Of a stretch of DNA of 64,000 nucleotides, positions 10,111 to 18,044 are shown piece after piece. The first letter of the stretch is position 1. Every line of letters begins with the position of its first letter. The stretch comes from Sphingomonas oligophenolica (GTDB lineage: Bacteria; Pseudomonadota; Alphaproteobacteria; Sphingomonadales; Sphingomonadaceae), in NCBI RefSeq assembly GCF_006438955.1, contig NZ_RCZK01000010.1, forward strand, positions 25,722-89,721, in the 5' to 3' direction. The position numbers were made by a program, and so were the translations under genes. The notes under the pieces are model-generated. The model had not been told where the DNA came from. It saw only the letters and a program-made list of their open reading frames with translations, and did no database searches.

Positions 10111-10194
10111 TCCGCGGACGATCGCGCCTTCCTTGGCGTGACGGCGCGCGCATCAGGCTTCCCTTGCCGCGCGAATGATGCTTCCGACAGCGCG

Positions 10195-10788
10195 ATGACC
10201 AACCCCGTCGATTCCCCGCCCCGGCTCGTGCTCGCCTCCTCCTCGCCGCGGCGGCGCGACCTGCTCGCGCGGTTGGGGGTCGAGCCCGATCGAATCGCCG
10301 CGCCCGACGTCGACGAAACGCCGCTGAAGGCAGAACCGCCGCGCGATTATGCCGTCCGCATCGCGCTCGCCAAGGCGGCGACGGTCGCGCGCGGCCCCGA
10401 CGAGATCGTGCTGGCAGGCGACACCATTATCGCGGTCGGCCGCCGGATCCTCGGCAAGCCCGCCGACGATGTCGAGCTTGCGCGGATGCTCGCGCTGCTG
10501 TCAGGGCGCCGCCACCATTGTCTATCGGCGGTTGCAGTGGTGGCGCGCGACGGCTTCGTGCGCCACCGGCTGTCGGACACGATCGTCGCATTCCGTCCGC
10601 TCGATGCCGCCGAAATCACGGCCTATGTCGCGAGCGGAGAGGGCCGCGGCAAAGCGGGGGGCTATGCGATCCAGGGCCGCGCCGAGGCGTTCGTCCGCTT
10701 CCTCCACGGCAGCCATTCGGGGGTCGTCGGGCTGCCGCTGATGGAAACGCGCGCGCTGCTGCGCACCGCGGGACTGCCACTTGCCTGA
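10195..10788 (+). CDS. maf: Maf-like nucleoside triphosphate pyrophosphatase
   Basis: 197 residues. The family motif LVLASSSPRRRDLLARLG opens the protein, followed by DVDETP, the catalytic-site segment LAGDTIIAVGRRILGKP and GKAGGYAIQGRAEAFV. Maf proteins hydrolyse canonical or modified nucleoside triphosphates to monophosphates and influence septation in some bacteria; which NTPs this one prefers cannot be read. The start is set at the ATG directly before TNPVDSPPRLVLASS. The stop overlaps the start of the downstream RNase-like gene, so translation is probably coupled. Confidence 0.92.
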   Translation: MTNPVDSPPRLVLASSSPRRRDLLARLGVEPDRIAAPDVDETPLKAEPPRDYAVRIALAKAATVARGPDEIVLAGDTIIAVGRRILGKPADDVELARMLALLSGRRHHCLSAVAVVARDGFVRHRLSDTIVAFRPLDAAEITAYVASGEGRGKAGGYAIQGRAEAFVRFLHGSHSGVVGLPLMETRALLRTAGLPLA

Positions 10789-11710
10789 GTGGCTCTGGGA
10801 GCGCGGCATCGGCGAAGCCCGCGCCGCGCTGGTCGAGGACGATCGGATCGTCGAGGCCACGATCGAGCTCGACGATGGACTGCGCGTCGGCGCGATCCTG
10901 TCGGCGCGGCGCACCGCGGTCGACCGCGTGGCGCTGGCGGACGGCGGGGAGCTCCAACTTGTCTCGCCACCACCCGGCGTGCCGCAGGGTGCCACGCTGA
11001 CGGTCGAGATCGTGCGCGAGGCGATTCCCGAGGCAGGGCGTGCCAAGCTGCCACGCTGCGCGCCGACCGACGCCGACCCGCGCGCCGCGCCCGATCTCCA
11101 CGACCGCATCGCCGCCACCGGCCACCCGATCCGCGAATTGCGCGCGCACGAACCCGATGCGTTGGAGGCGGCGGGATGGTCCGAATTGCTCGACGAAGCG
11201 ACCAGTGGTGAGATCGTCTTCGCGAGCGGCGCGCTCCGGATGTCGCCCACGCCAGCGATGACGCTGTTCGATGTCGATGGCGCCGCGCCGCTCGACGCGC
11301 TCGCAATCGCCGCCGCGCGCGCGGTCGCACAGGCGATCCGCCGCCACGGCATCGGCGGATCGATCGGGATCGATTTTCCGACGCTTGCGGGCAAGGCCGC
11401 GCGCCAGGCGGTCGCCGCGGCGATCGACGCGCAGCTGCCCGCGCCGTTCGAGCGCACCGCGATGAACGGGTTCGGGTTCCTCCAGATCGTCCGCCCGCGC
11501 CCGCGCGCCTCGATCCCCGAGCTGCTGCGCAGCGACCCGGTCGCCGCCGCCGCGCGCGCCGCGCTGCGCACGCTGGAGCGGACCCCGCCGGGCAGCCCGC
11601 GGACGCTGCGCGTGGTGCCGCCGGTCCTTGCCTATCTCACCGCACGCCCCACATGGCTGGCCGAGCTCGCGCGCCGCACCGGTGTCGCGCTCCGCCTGGA
11701 GAGCGCATGA
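10781..11710 (+). CDS. RNase E/G-like protein (short form)
   Basis: 309 residues from a TTG start that overlaps the end of maf by 8 bases. It resembles the ribonuclease E/G catalytic region: IGIDFPTLAGKAARQAVAAAI corresponds to the VIDF segment, and NGFGFLQIVRPRPRASIPELL to the RFGLLEMSRQR segment. It is much shorter than RNase E or G, has no CPxC zinc link, and the second catalytic Asp of the family is not obvious, so activity is uncertain. The gene order infA-maf-this gene-yacG is compact and all on the + strand. Confidence 0.72.
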   Translation: MPEWLWERGIGEARAALVEDDRIVEATIELDDGLRVGAILSARRTAVDRVALADGGELQLVSPPPGVPQGATLTVEIVREAIPEAGRAKLPRCAPTDADPRAAPDLHDRIAATGHPIRELRAHEPDALEAAGWSELLDEATSGEIVFASGALRMSPTPAMTLFDVDGAAPLDALAIAAARAVAQAIRRHGIGGSIGIDFPTLAGKAARQAVAAAIDAQLPAPFERTAMNGFGFLQIVRPRPRASIPELLRSDPVAAAARAALRTLERTPPGSPRTLRVVPPVLAYLTARPTWLAELARRTGVALRLESA

Positions 11711-11880
11711 CCAGCCCGACCTGCCCGATCTGCGACAAGCCTGCGAGCGACCAGGACGCGCCATTCTGCTCGCGCGGCTGCGCCAGCCGCGACCTGTTGC
11801 AATGGCTCGGCGACGGCTATCGCATCCCCGGCCCGCCCGCCCATGACGACGGGGTGGACAGCGCCCAGACCGCCGACTAA
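11707..11880 (+). CDS. yacG: DNA gyrase inhibitor YacG
   Basis: 57 residues with the four-cysteine zinc site CPICDKPAS ... FCSRGCASRDL and the following WLGDGYRIPG that defines YacG, a small zinc protein which binds GyrB and inhibits gyrase. The ATG overlaps the stop of the upstream RNase-like gene (ATGA), so translation is coupled. tRNA-Phe lies 29 bases downstream. Confidence 0.92.
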   Translation: MTSPTCPICDKPASDQDAPFCSRGCASRDLLQWLGDGYRIPGPPAHDDGVDSAQTAD

Positions 11881-11909
11881 AGCCCCGCTTCCGATCGCAT
11901 CGCGGTCTG

Positions 11910-11985
11910 GCCCGGGTAGCTCAGTTGGTAGAGCATGCGACTGAAAATCGCAGTGTCGGCGGTTCGAACCCGTCCCCGGGCACCA
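11910..11985 (+). tRNA. tRNA-Phe (anticodon GAA)
   Basis: A 76-base cloverleaf with CCA encoded. The acceptor stem GCCCGGG pairs with CCCGGGC, the D arm contains AGCTCAGTTGGTAGAGC, the anticodon loop CTGAAAA carries GAA, and the T loop is TTCGAAC. It marks the junction between the housekeeping block and the gene-poor accessory stretch that follows. I looked for a second copy of its 3' end within the window and saw none. Confidence 0.95.
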
Positions 11986-12334
11986 TTGGTTACATTCACA
12001 AGCGGCCAAGAGCCAAAAACTCCGGGAAGCCTAGCTGCTGCCGGGTTCCCGTTACGGTCACGTGGATTTCTTGCACCGCGTCCTCAGCCACCGCGGGTTC
12101 GACGAGGATACGTAGGCAGAGGCCGAATAGTTTTGCCGTGGTACACTGATAGATCGCCGGGAACGCGGAATGTGGCCAAGCGTCACCCGATCCATCGCTC
12201 TTGCGAGCTAACCCGCATCGTCGGGCTTGGAGGAATTGGGGACATCCGGCGTGGCAGGAACGACGCGCGATCGTCCCGGTGAGTCCAATGCCCGATCCGC
12301 ACGGTAGCGCTGCGCCACTGCGGGTGCGCCGCTT
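11986..12334. other. Gene-free stretch after tRNA-Phe
   Basis: About 350 bases with no open frame that reads like a protein on either strand. Composition is more even than in the flanking housekeeping genes. No integrase gene, direct repeat of the tRNA end or clear terminator hairpin was found. Confidence 0.5.
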
Positions 12335-13246
12335 TCACGAGCGCAGTTGGCTCACGCTCGAAAGGTGGTTCCCGACGGAGGTCCAGGTCAAGCCGGGGTA
12401 TCGGTCATTATCGAGGTGGGCAAGGCGAACGACGCCGCTGAACTGGTCGCGCATGTACTGCATGCCCTGCCAGGCCGGGAACGCAGTATCGGGCTGCGGA
12501 GCCACAAGTTTGGCGACGCGGATCATCACACCAAGCGAGCCGAGCGTTCCCGCCCACAACGGTCGGTATCGCTGTTCCGAGACGCCGGTCATCGTCATCG
12601 CGATATCACGCGCACTCACGCTCTCACCGGCGATCCTTAAAATACGTGGCGCCGTGTCATCGAGCGCGGCTTCGGCGGTGTACGCTGCGGTGTTGTCCTT
12701 GGTGGTGAAGTCGAGGACCTGATCGGCGTCATGCCAGTAGAGTACGCGGTGGATGCGCGGCTGGATGATTGGCATCTCCGCGCCCAGCATGTCGAGGAAT
12801 GCGCCGTTGAGGATCGAAGTCGCCTCGATCGGCGCGGCATCGATCCGCGCCATGAATTCGCGGCGGAGGTCGAAATTGCGGTTGCGGCCTGGCTTTGTCT
12901 TGGTGAAGTCGGCAGAATAATCCGACGGGATGAACCGCGGCACGCCCGCCTTGATCGCTCCATCGAGCAACACGCCTTGGCGGTCTATCATCACCTCGCG
13001 GACCCCGTTAAGTGCCGAGACTACGCATCCCGCTTGGCCTATCGCGTGCGCCATGTCGTCAATGCTTGCTGGATCGGCCGCCACGGCGGTGACGCCAAGT
13101 GCTTCGATCCGCGCACGCTCCTTATTCGTAAGGCCCGGACGGATCAGCGCGCGTACGTTTGCGCCGCGCGCGGCGAGAGCCGTTGCGATCCGACTGCCAA
13201 GATCACCGCCGGCGCCGGCGATCGCGATGACCGGTCGATCGATCAT
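12335..13246 (-). CDS. NmrA-like NAD(P)-binding reductase
   Basis: 303 residues from the ATG at 13246. The N-terminus VIAIAGAGGDLGSRIATALA is a Rossmann dinucleotide-binding motif of the atypical SDR/NmrA/isoflavone-reductase type. It is followed by GCVVSALNGVREVMIDRQG and FIPSDYSADFTKTKPGRNRN, features of aromatic-alcohol and isoflavone reductase-like proteins. Substrate unknown. The ATG overlaps an upstream stop (ATGA) belonging to a probably frameshifted small reading frame, which suggests it was once part of a small operon with the cupin fragment at 13421-13699. Confidence 0.78.
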   Translation of the reverse strand: MIDRPVIAIAGAGGDLGSRIATALAARGANVRALIRPGLTNKERARIEALGVTAVAADPASIDDMAHAIGQAGCVVSALNGVREVMIDRQGVLLDGAIKAGVPRFIPSDYSADFTKTKPGRNRNFDLRREFMARIDAAPIEATSILNGAFLDMLGAEMPIIQPRIHRVLYWHDADQVLDFTTKDNTAAYTAEAALDDTAPRILRIAGESVSARDIAMTMTGVSEQRYRPLWAGTLGSLGVMIRVAKLVAPQPDTAFPAWQGMQYMRDQFSGVVRLAHLDNDRYPGLTWTSVGNHLSSVSQLRS

Positions 13247-13424
13247 GACCCGTTCCCGGTAGCGTTCGTATCGACCGCGATGAGGCATTCGATCACGCGA
13301 CACTCCGTCGCGTCGGGACGATCAGCGGACAACGCGTTGCCAGGCAAACCGCCCTGTGGCCGACATCTGCCAACGCCCGGCCAACCTTCCCCAAGGTTCG
13401 CTGCTGCAAAATCCCGGCGATCAT
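13243..13424 (-). pseudogene. Small reading frame between cupin and NmrA genes, probably frameshifted
   Basis: A 43-codon frame (ATG at 13424) starts with a strong AAGGAG ribosome site and a 4-bp overlap with the cupin stop. It then meets a TGA at 13295-13293. A second frame on the same strand stays open through this region, and its stop at 13245-13243 overlaps the NmrA start by 4 bp. Both junctions look like translational coupling, so one small gene with a frameshift near 13300 would explain the layout. I do not recognise the protein. Confidence 0.3.
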
Positions 13425-13699
13425 GACGGCTCTCCTTGTTGAATATCGGGCGCGAGCGGCGTCGCACCGGGCGTGTTGTCCATACCGTAGCGGCGGTGGT
13501 GTTCTGGGGAGAGATTCGGCGGCGGTGTCGCATCCTTGGGCGGTCTCGTGCGCGTTGGCGCTACCATCGCGTTCCCGATCACGGCAAGTTCCAGCCCGGC
13601 AGGCGTATAGCCGTTGAGGAATACCGCGGTGTCGCTATCGACTCGGAAGGCATGGCGGGTGTTGCGCGGCACGAAGATGAGGCCGCCTTTGCGCCCCAC
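13421..13699 (-). pseudogene. Cupin-domain protein, 5'-truncated
   Basis: The first ~35 residues (GGLIFVPRNTRHAFRVDSDTA, then FLNGYTPAGLE) match the second half of a cupin barrel, with the conserved PRNTRHAFRV metal-site His. The N-terminal half, including the first cupin motif, is absent. Sequence upstream of 13699 changes to AT-rich, repeat-like DNA, so the gene seems cut at that point. A GTG at 13699 could start translation, but it lacks a ribosome site. The C-terminal tail is hydrophilic and of low complexity. Confidence 0.55.
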
Positions 13700-13776
13700 T
13701 GTTGATAGGCGTCGAAGTGGGACCCAATCAGATTGCAGTATAACTATCTGAAAACGGATAATAATATGGATGTTTT

Positions 13777-13808
13777 AGGGGTTCCGATCGGCGCCGATCG
13801 GGACCCCT
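13777..13808. repeat. 32-bp near-perfect palindrome
   Basis: The arms read AGGGGTTCCGATCGGC and, inverted, GCCGATCGGGACCCCT, with a single mismatched pair and no loop (centre GGCGCC). It lies in a short AT-rich stretch between the truncated cupin gene and degraded sequence. There is no T-run beside it, so it is not a standard terminator. The GGGACCC element also occurs at 13728-13734, which is reminiscent of the repeated ends of IS21-like elements; that link is a guess. Confidence 0.6.
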
Positions 13809-14103
13809 ATAACCTCATATTCTTTTTCCTTTACAAGTTGTTACCGGGAGTCTGGCGAGGGTCCCGCTTCGACGCTTATTCACAGTCAAGACGTCGCTGA
13901 AGCAAACCTCGAGCAACAGGCGGGCGGGGAGCTTCGCGATGTCGAATTCACCGAGCGGCTGTTCGACGAGGATCGCGGGCGTCACATATGGGAATGTCGT
14001 CCTCGCCAACTCCTACGACTGGAAGCCGCTCAGGGCGTCGTCGCCCATGAGTGGCGCGACCGGATCGACATCGCCCGTGGCGACCTCGGGCTTAGGCATG
14101 GGA
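13809..14103. other. Degraded stretch without a convincing gene
   Basis: On the minus strand one frame is open from ATG 14099, starting MPKPEVATGDVDPVAPLMGD. It is broken by a TAG at 14015-14013 and then stays open to 13815. The interrupted ~95-codon reading could be a dead gene but matches nothing I recognise. Nothing better is visible on the other strand. Confidence 0.3.
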
Positions 14104-14451
14104 TCATCCCGCAGCGTAGACGATCCGCCAGCACGAAAGGGCTGCGGCGCTCGCGATCAGACCCAGAATTATTGCGGCCCAGTTCGCGAGACTTGCCGCG
14201 AACACGAGCACTAGTGCCAGTGCTCCAAACAGGATTCCGATTAGGAACGCCAACGCTCTCAAGCTGCGGAGCGTTTCGGAGATCAACAGCTGCAGCACGG
14301 AAGAGCCGAGCACCGCGGGAAAATACGTGGCGATTGCCGTTCGCAGCGCCACCGCCGTCCCGGGTTCGGGACCGATGCCGACGCAGAGCTTGAAGAACTC
14401 CAGCCACACACCGACAGCGGCGAACATCAAGAAGCTGCCGATGAAAAACAA
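14104..14451 (-). CDS. Small multi-pass membrane protein, possibly 5'-truncated
   Basis: 115 codons with four hydrophobic segments (FFIGSFLMFAAVGVWLEFF, a central helix, ALAFLIGILFGALALVLVF and WAAIILGLIASAAAL). The only start near the N-terminus is a TTG. The frame continues upstream as a sensible hydrophilic stretch (ELKRRWKEPSGHPTFG) but hits a stop near 14524 before any ATG or GTG. The original start has probably been lost by mutation or truncation. Function unknown. Confidence 0.45.
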   Translation of the reverse strand: MFFIGSFLMFAAVGVWLEFFKLCVGIGPEPGTAVALRTAIATYFPAVLGSSVLQLLISETLRSLRALAFLIGILFGALALVLVFAASLANWAAIILGLIASAAALSCWRIVYAAG

Positions 14452-14524
14452 TCCGAAGGTCGGATGTCCGCTCGGTTCCTTCCAACGTCGCTTCAGTTCG
14501 GCAAATAGCCGAGCATAGCCATCT

Positions 14525-14835
14525 TATTGAGCGATCGTCTAATCCACCATAACTTCCCCGTCCCGGCGCTCTTTGCCCCTGGCTGCCGCCAACCCCAGCC
14601 TCCGCTGCCGGTTTCGCGCGCGTTCCGACAACGGGTCGCTCAAATCGACCCAAAATCAAGCAGGTTACGCGTCAGTTCGGATGGGTTTGCGTCGTCTGCC
14701 CTTCCCGCGTCACATGTTGCGCCCCACTAGGCGAGAAGCGGAGAGGACGGATCGGACGGTTGTTCCTCTTGACGATCATCGCGTTTGACATCGAAGCTCC
14801 AGGTAAGCCGGTCAGCCGGTCCCCGTGTGGATCGC
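14525..14835. other. Gene-free stretch
   Basis: About 310 bases upstream of the orphan membrane frame and downstream of maiA. No frame reads like a protein and no strong hairpin was seen. Confidence 0.4.
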
Positions 14836-15474
14836 TCACGCCTGATCGGCGTCCGGCTGGCGGCTCGGGTGCGCGGCGGCGAAGGCGGGTAGCGCGCGCG
14901 CCTTTTCCCCCGCCGCGACCAGCCGCGGATAGGGTGTCAGGTCGAGCGAGAAACGCTCCGCCGAATAGAGTTGCGGCACCAGGAAACAGTCGGCGAGCGT
15001 CGGGGTGTCGGCATAGGCGAAGCCGTTGCCGTACTGCGCGATCAGCGGTTCGAGCGCCGCGAAGCCGTCACCGATCCACCGCGCGGCCCAGCGCTGTACC
15101 GCAATCGGGTCCGCGTTGAGGTCGCTGGCCAGCGCCTTGAGGACGCGCAAATTGTGGAGCGGATGCGTATCCGCGCCGATGATCGCGACCATCGCGCGTA
15201 CGATCGCGCGCGCCGTCGCGTCGGCGGGAAGCAGGGGAGGCGCGGGATGGGTCTCTTCGAGCCATTCGAGGATCGCGCTCGATTGCGTCAACACCGTGTC
15301 GTCTGCAACCAGCGTCGGCACGAGATGCTGCGTGTTGAGCGCCGTGTAGCCCGCCGCGGCCTGCGCCCCGGTGCGCAGGTCGTGGTTGACCTGATCATAG
15401 GCGAGGCCCTTCAGCCCGAGCGCGATCCGCACCCGGTACGCCGCACCCGATCGCCAGTAACCGTGCAGGATCAC
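14836..15474 (-). CDS. maiA: Maleylacetoacetate isomerase
   Basis: 212 residues. A glutathione S-transferase zeta-class enzyme that isomerises maleylacetoacetate to fumarylacetoacetate in tyrosine breakdown. The active-site motif follows directly after the start ([22 protein letters not shown]); [22 protein letters not shown] is the glutathione-binding cis-Pro region. The GTG at 15474 overlaps the hmgA stop (GTGA) and gives the normal N-terminus, so it is preferred over the upstream in-frame ATG at 15504. It is the last gene of the hppD-hmgA-maiA run. Confidence 0.92.
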   Translation of the reverse strand: MILHGYWRSGAAYRVRIALGLKGLAYDQVNHDLRTGAQAAAGYTALNTQHLVPTLVADDTVLTQSSAILEWLEETHPAPPLLPADATARAIVRAMVAIIGADTHPLHNLRVLKALASDLNADPIAVQRWAARWIGDGFAALEPLIAQYGNGFAYADTPTLADCFLVPQLYSAERFSLDLTPYPRLVAAGEKARALPAFAAAHPSRQPDADQA

Positions 15475-16748
15475 GGCAATTTTGCCTTGGGAAAGTCGTT
15501 CCACACCGCGTCGTAATCGAACTGCGCGCGGTCGAGCGCGTAGCGGGTCGGTTTGTACGGCCAGCAGCTTTCGAGCATGAACGCCATCGTCCCCTCGATC
15601 TTCTGCGGCTGGAGGTCGGCGGCGCTCGCGCCCTGCCAGCTTGCGACATCGGGGCCGTGCCCGGACATGAGGTTGTGAAGGCTGATCCCGCCGGGCTGGA
15701 ACCCTTCCGCCTTTGCATCATAGGCGCCGGTGATGAGACCCATCCCCTCGCTCATCACGTTGCGGTGGAACCACGGCGGACGGAACGTGCCCTCCGCGAC
15801 CATCCAGCGCGGCGGGAAGATCACGAAATCGGCGTTGGCGCGGCCCGGCACGTCCGACGGGCTGGTCAGCACGGTGAAGATCGAGGGGTCGGGGTGGTCG
15901 AAGCTCACCGTGTTGATCGTGTTGAACCGCGACAAATCGTAGCGCCATGGCGCGAGGTTGCCGTGCCACGCGACGACATCGAGCGGCGAGTGATCGAGCG
16001 TCATCGACCAGAGCGAGCCCATGAACTTCTGGATCACCTCGGTCGGCTCGTCGCGATCCTCGAACCACGCGACCGGGGTTTCGAAATCGCGCGGGTTGGC
16101 AAGGCCGTTGGCGCCGATTGGGCCGAGGTCTGGCAGCCGGAACAACGCGCCGTGATTCTCGGCGACATAGCCTTTGGCGGTGCCATCGGGGAGCAGGGCG
16201 CGGAATTTCACGCCGCGCGGGATCAGCGCGACCTGGCCGGGTGAAATTGCGATCCGGCCGAGTTCGGTCAGCAGGTCGAGCCGCCCCTCCTGCGGAATGA
16301 ACAGCAATTCGCCGTCGGCATCGACGAAGACGCGGGTCGTCATGTCCTGGTTGGCGGCATAGACGTGGAGCGCGACGCCCTCCAGATCGGCGGGATCGCG
16401 GTTGGCGAGCATCGTCGTCATACTGTCGATCAGGTCGACTGGTGCGTCGGGTGACGCGATCGGGTCCCAGCGCAGACGGTTGGGCGCTAGCGGATCGTCC
16501 GTGGTGCCGGGAGCGAACCGATCGGCGCCCTTGTAGCGCTCATACGGCGGATGCTCTGCGGTCGGGCGCATCCGGTAGAGCCACGAGCGGCGATTTTCGT
16601 GCCGCGGGGCGGTGAAGGCAGTACCCGACAGCTGCTCGGCGTAGAGGCCGAACGCGGGTTTCTGCGGCGAATTGCGCCCGATGGGGAGCGCGCCGGGGAC
16701 CGCCTCGGTCGAGACGTGATTGCCGAAGCCGGGGATGTAATCGGTCAT
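15471..16748 (-). CDS. hmgA: Homogentisate 1,2-dioxygenase
   Basis: 425 residues, the normal length. This non-heme iron enzyme opens the ring of homogentisate to maleylacetoacetate. The start [19 protein letters not shown] is diagnostic. The iron-site region is visible as [20 protein letters not shown] and [11 protein letters not shown] at about residues 325-370. Coupled to maiA by overlap and lying 111 bases downstream of hppD; that gap contains two palindromic repeats. Fumarylacetoacetase, the last step, is not in this window. Confidence 0.96.
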   Translation of the reverse strand: MTDYIPGFGNHVSTEAVPGALPIGRNSPQKPAFGLYAEQLSGTAFTAPRHENRRSWLYRMRPTAEHPPYERYKGADRFAPGTTDDPLAPNRLRWDPIASPDAPVDLIDSMTTMLANRDPADLEGVALHVYAANQDMTTRVFVDADGELLFIPQEGRLDLLTELGRIAISPGQVALIPRGVKFRALLPDGTAKGYVAENHGALFRLPDLGPIGANGLANPRDFETPVAWFEDRDEPTEVIQKFMGSLWSMTLDHSPLDVVAWHGNLAPWRYDLSRFNTINTVSFDHPDPSIFTVLTSPSDVPGRANADFVIFPPRWMVAEGTFRPPWFHRNVMSEGMGLITGAYDAKAEGFQPGGISLHNLMSGHGPDVASWQGASAADLQPQKIEGTMAFMLESCWPYKPTRYALDRAQFDYDAVWNDFPKAKLP

Positions 16749-16762
16749 AACGTCCTTTCGTC

Positions 16763-16783
16763 ATGCCGGACTTGTTCCGGCAT
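16763..16783. repeat. Palindromic repeat (ATGCCGGA hairpin)
   Basis: ATGCCGGA and TCCGGCAT flank a 5-base loop in the hppD-hmgA gap. The surrounding wording (catgccggacttgttccgg) is of a kind I know as a dispersed intergenic palindrome in alphaproteobacteria. It may slow mRNA decay or attenuate hmgA; this is inference. Confidence 0.7.
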
Positions 16784-16829
16784 CCATCGTGCCGCTTATC
16801 CATCGGCGGTTGCGTTTGCGGAAGCATGG

Positions 16830-16850
16830 ACCCCGGGACGAGCCTGGGGT
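16830..16850. repeat. Palindromic repeat (ACCCCGGG hairpin)
   Basis: An 8-bp stem, ACCCCGGG against CCTGGGGT with one mismatch, and a 5-base loop, just after the hppD stop. It belongs with the hairpin at 16763-16783 as part of one dispersed-repeat block. No T-run follows in the hppD direction, so it is not an obvious terminator. Confidence 0.6.
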
Positions 16851-16859
16851 GACGATGGT

Positions 16860-17924
16860 TTACGCGTCGACGGTGATGACGCCGCGGCGGATCTGGTCGA
16901 GTTCGATGCTCTCGTACAGCGCCTGGAAATTGCCGTTGCCGAAGCCTTCGTTACCTTTGCGCTGGATGATTTCGAAGAAGATCGGGCCGACCATATTCTC
17001 GGTGAAGATCTGGAGCAGGATGCCCTCGTTTTCGACGTCGCCGTCGATCAGGATACGGTTCTTCTTGAGCCGCGCCAGATCTTCGCCATGGCCCGGGACG
17101 CGCTTGTCGACGAGTTCAAAATAGGTCTCGATCGTGTCCTGCAGCTTGACGCCGCGGTCGCGCAGTTGCTCGACCGTTTCGAAGATGTCGCCGGTCGTCA
17201 GCGCGAGGTGCTGGATGCCCTCACCATTGTAATCCTTGATGAATTCCTCGATCTGGCTCTTGTCGTCCTGGCTTTCGTTCAGGGGAATGCGGATCGCCTT
17301 GTCGGGGGCGATCATCGCCTGGCTGAACAACCCCGTAGCCTTGCCCTTGATGTCGAAATATTTCTGCTCTTCGAAGCCGAAAATCTGGCCGTAGAATTCC
17401 GACCATACGCGCATCTGCCCGCGACGGACGTTGTGGGTGAGGTGATCGAGGATATCGAGCCCGACGTTGTTCTTCGCTTCCGCTTCGGCGGCGCCGGGCA
17501 CCTGATCCCAGCTGTCGTAGATCGTCCCCTTCGCGCCATGCCGGTCGACGAGGTAGAGCAGCGATCCGCCGATGCCTTCGAGCACCGGAATGTCGCCGAG
17601 CGCCGCGCCCGCAGGGCCGGGCTTCGCGCCGCGTTCGATCGCGGCGTCATAGGCAGCCTTGGCATCCTCGACGCGGAACGCCATCGCGCTCGCCGAGGGG
17701 CCGTGTTCCTTGCGGAAATCGGCGGCGTGGCCGCTATCTTCGCGGTTGAGGAGCAGGTTGATCCGCCCCTGTTTGTAGCGCGTCACCGCCTTGGTCGGGT
17801 GGGTCGAGGCGGGGACGAACCCCATCGCCTCGAACTGCGCGGCGAGCTGCTCGGGATCGGGCGAGGTGAATTCGCAGAATTCGAAGCCGTTGAGGCCCAT
17901 CGGATTGACGTCGATATGGTCCAT
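16860..17924 (-). CDS. hppD: 4-Hydroxyphenylpyruvate dioxygenase
   Basis: 354 residues, starting at 17924 after an AGGAG site. Converts 4-hydroxyphenylpyruvate to homogentisate. It has two vicinal-oxygen-chelate domains; the iron ligands can be placed as His in DILDHLTHNV, His in GIQHLALTT and Glu in GPIFFEIIQRKGN. It is transcribed away from the MarR-type gene at 18045, and the 120-base gap holds an inverted repeat and three tandem 15-bp repeats that are likely regulatory. Confidence 0.96.
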   Translation of the reverse strand: MDHIDVNPMGLNGFEFCEFTSPDPEQLAAQFEAMGFVPASTHPTKAVTRYKQGRINLLLNREDSGHAADFRKEHGPSASAMAFRVEDAKAAYDAAIERGAKPGPAGAALGDIPVLEGIGGSLLYLVDRHGAKGTIYDSWDQVPGAAEAEAKNNVGLDILDHLTHNVRRGQMRVWSEFYGQIFGFEEQKYFDIKGKATGLFSQAMIAPDKAIRIPLNESQDDKSQIEEFIKDYNGEGIQHLALTTGDIFETVEQLRDRGVKLQDTIETYFELVDKRVPGHGEDLARLKKNRILIDGDVENEGILLQIFTENMVGPIFFEIIQRKGNEGFGNGNFQALYESIELDQIRRGVITVDA

Positions 17925-17950
17925 GTCGCGACTCCTGATACGGTGAATTA

Positions 17951-17964
17951 GTATCTGTTGATAC
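17951..17964. promoter_or_regulatory. Inverted repeat GTATC-N4-GATAC, candidate MarR operator
   Basis: A perfect 5-bp inverted repeat with a 4-base spacer, 27 bases upstream of the hppD start, in the divergent hppD/marR gap. Size and place fit a MarR-family dimer site. Assignment to the neighbouring regulator is inference. Confidence 0.5.
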
Positions 17965-17980
17965 CATATCGACCCTGATC

Positions 17981-18025
17981 TGCCAAATCGGGATCTGCCA
18001 AACCGGGTTTTGCCAAACCGGTTGC
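17981..18025. repeat. Three tandem 15-bp repeats in the hppD/marR promoter gap
   Basis: TGCCAAAYCGG starts at 17981, 17996 and 18011, an exact 15-base period, with the last 4 bases of each unit variable. The array ends about 20 bases before the marR ATG. It could be a multi-site operator or a slippage-prone spacer. Confidence 0.7.
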
Positions 18026-18044
18026 ATCGGATACGATCGGGCAG

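Noticed and set aside
11961..11985. tRNA-Phe 3' end as an attachment site
   Set aside because: No second copy of the 3' end was seen in the window and no integrase lies beside it.
13815..14099. Minus-strand reading of ~95 codons with one in-frame TAG
   Set aside because: No recognisable motif and a stop; could be chance. Noted only as part of the degraded stretch.
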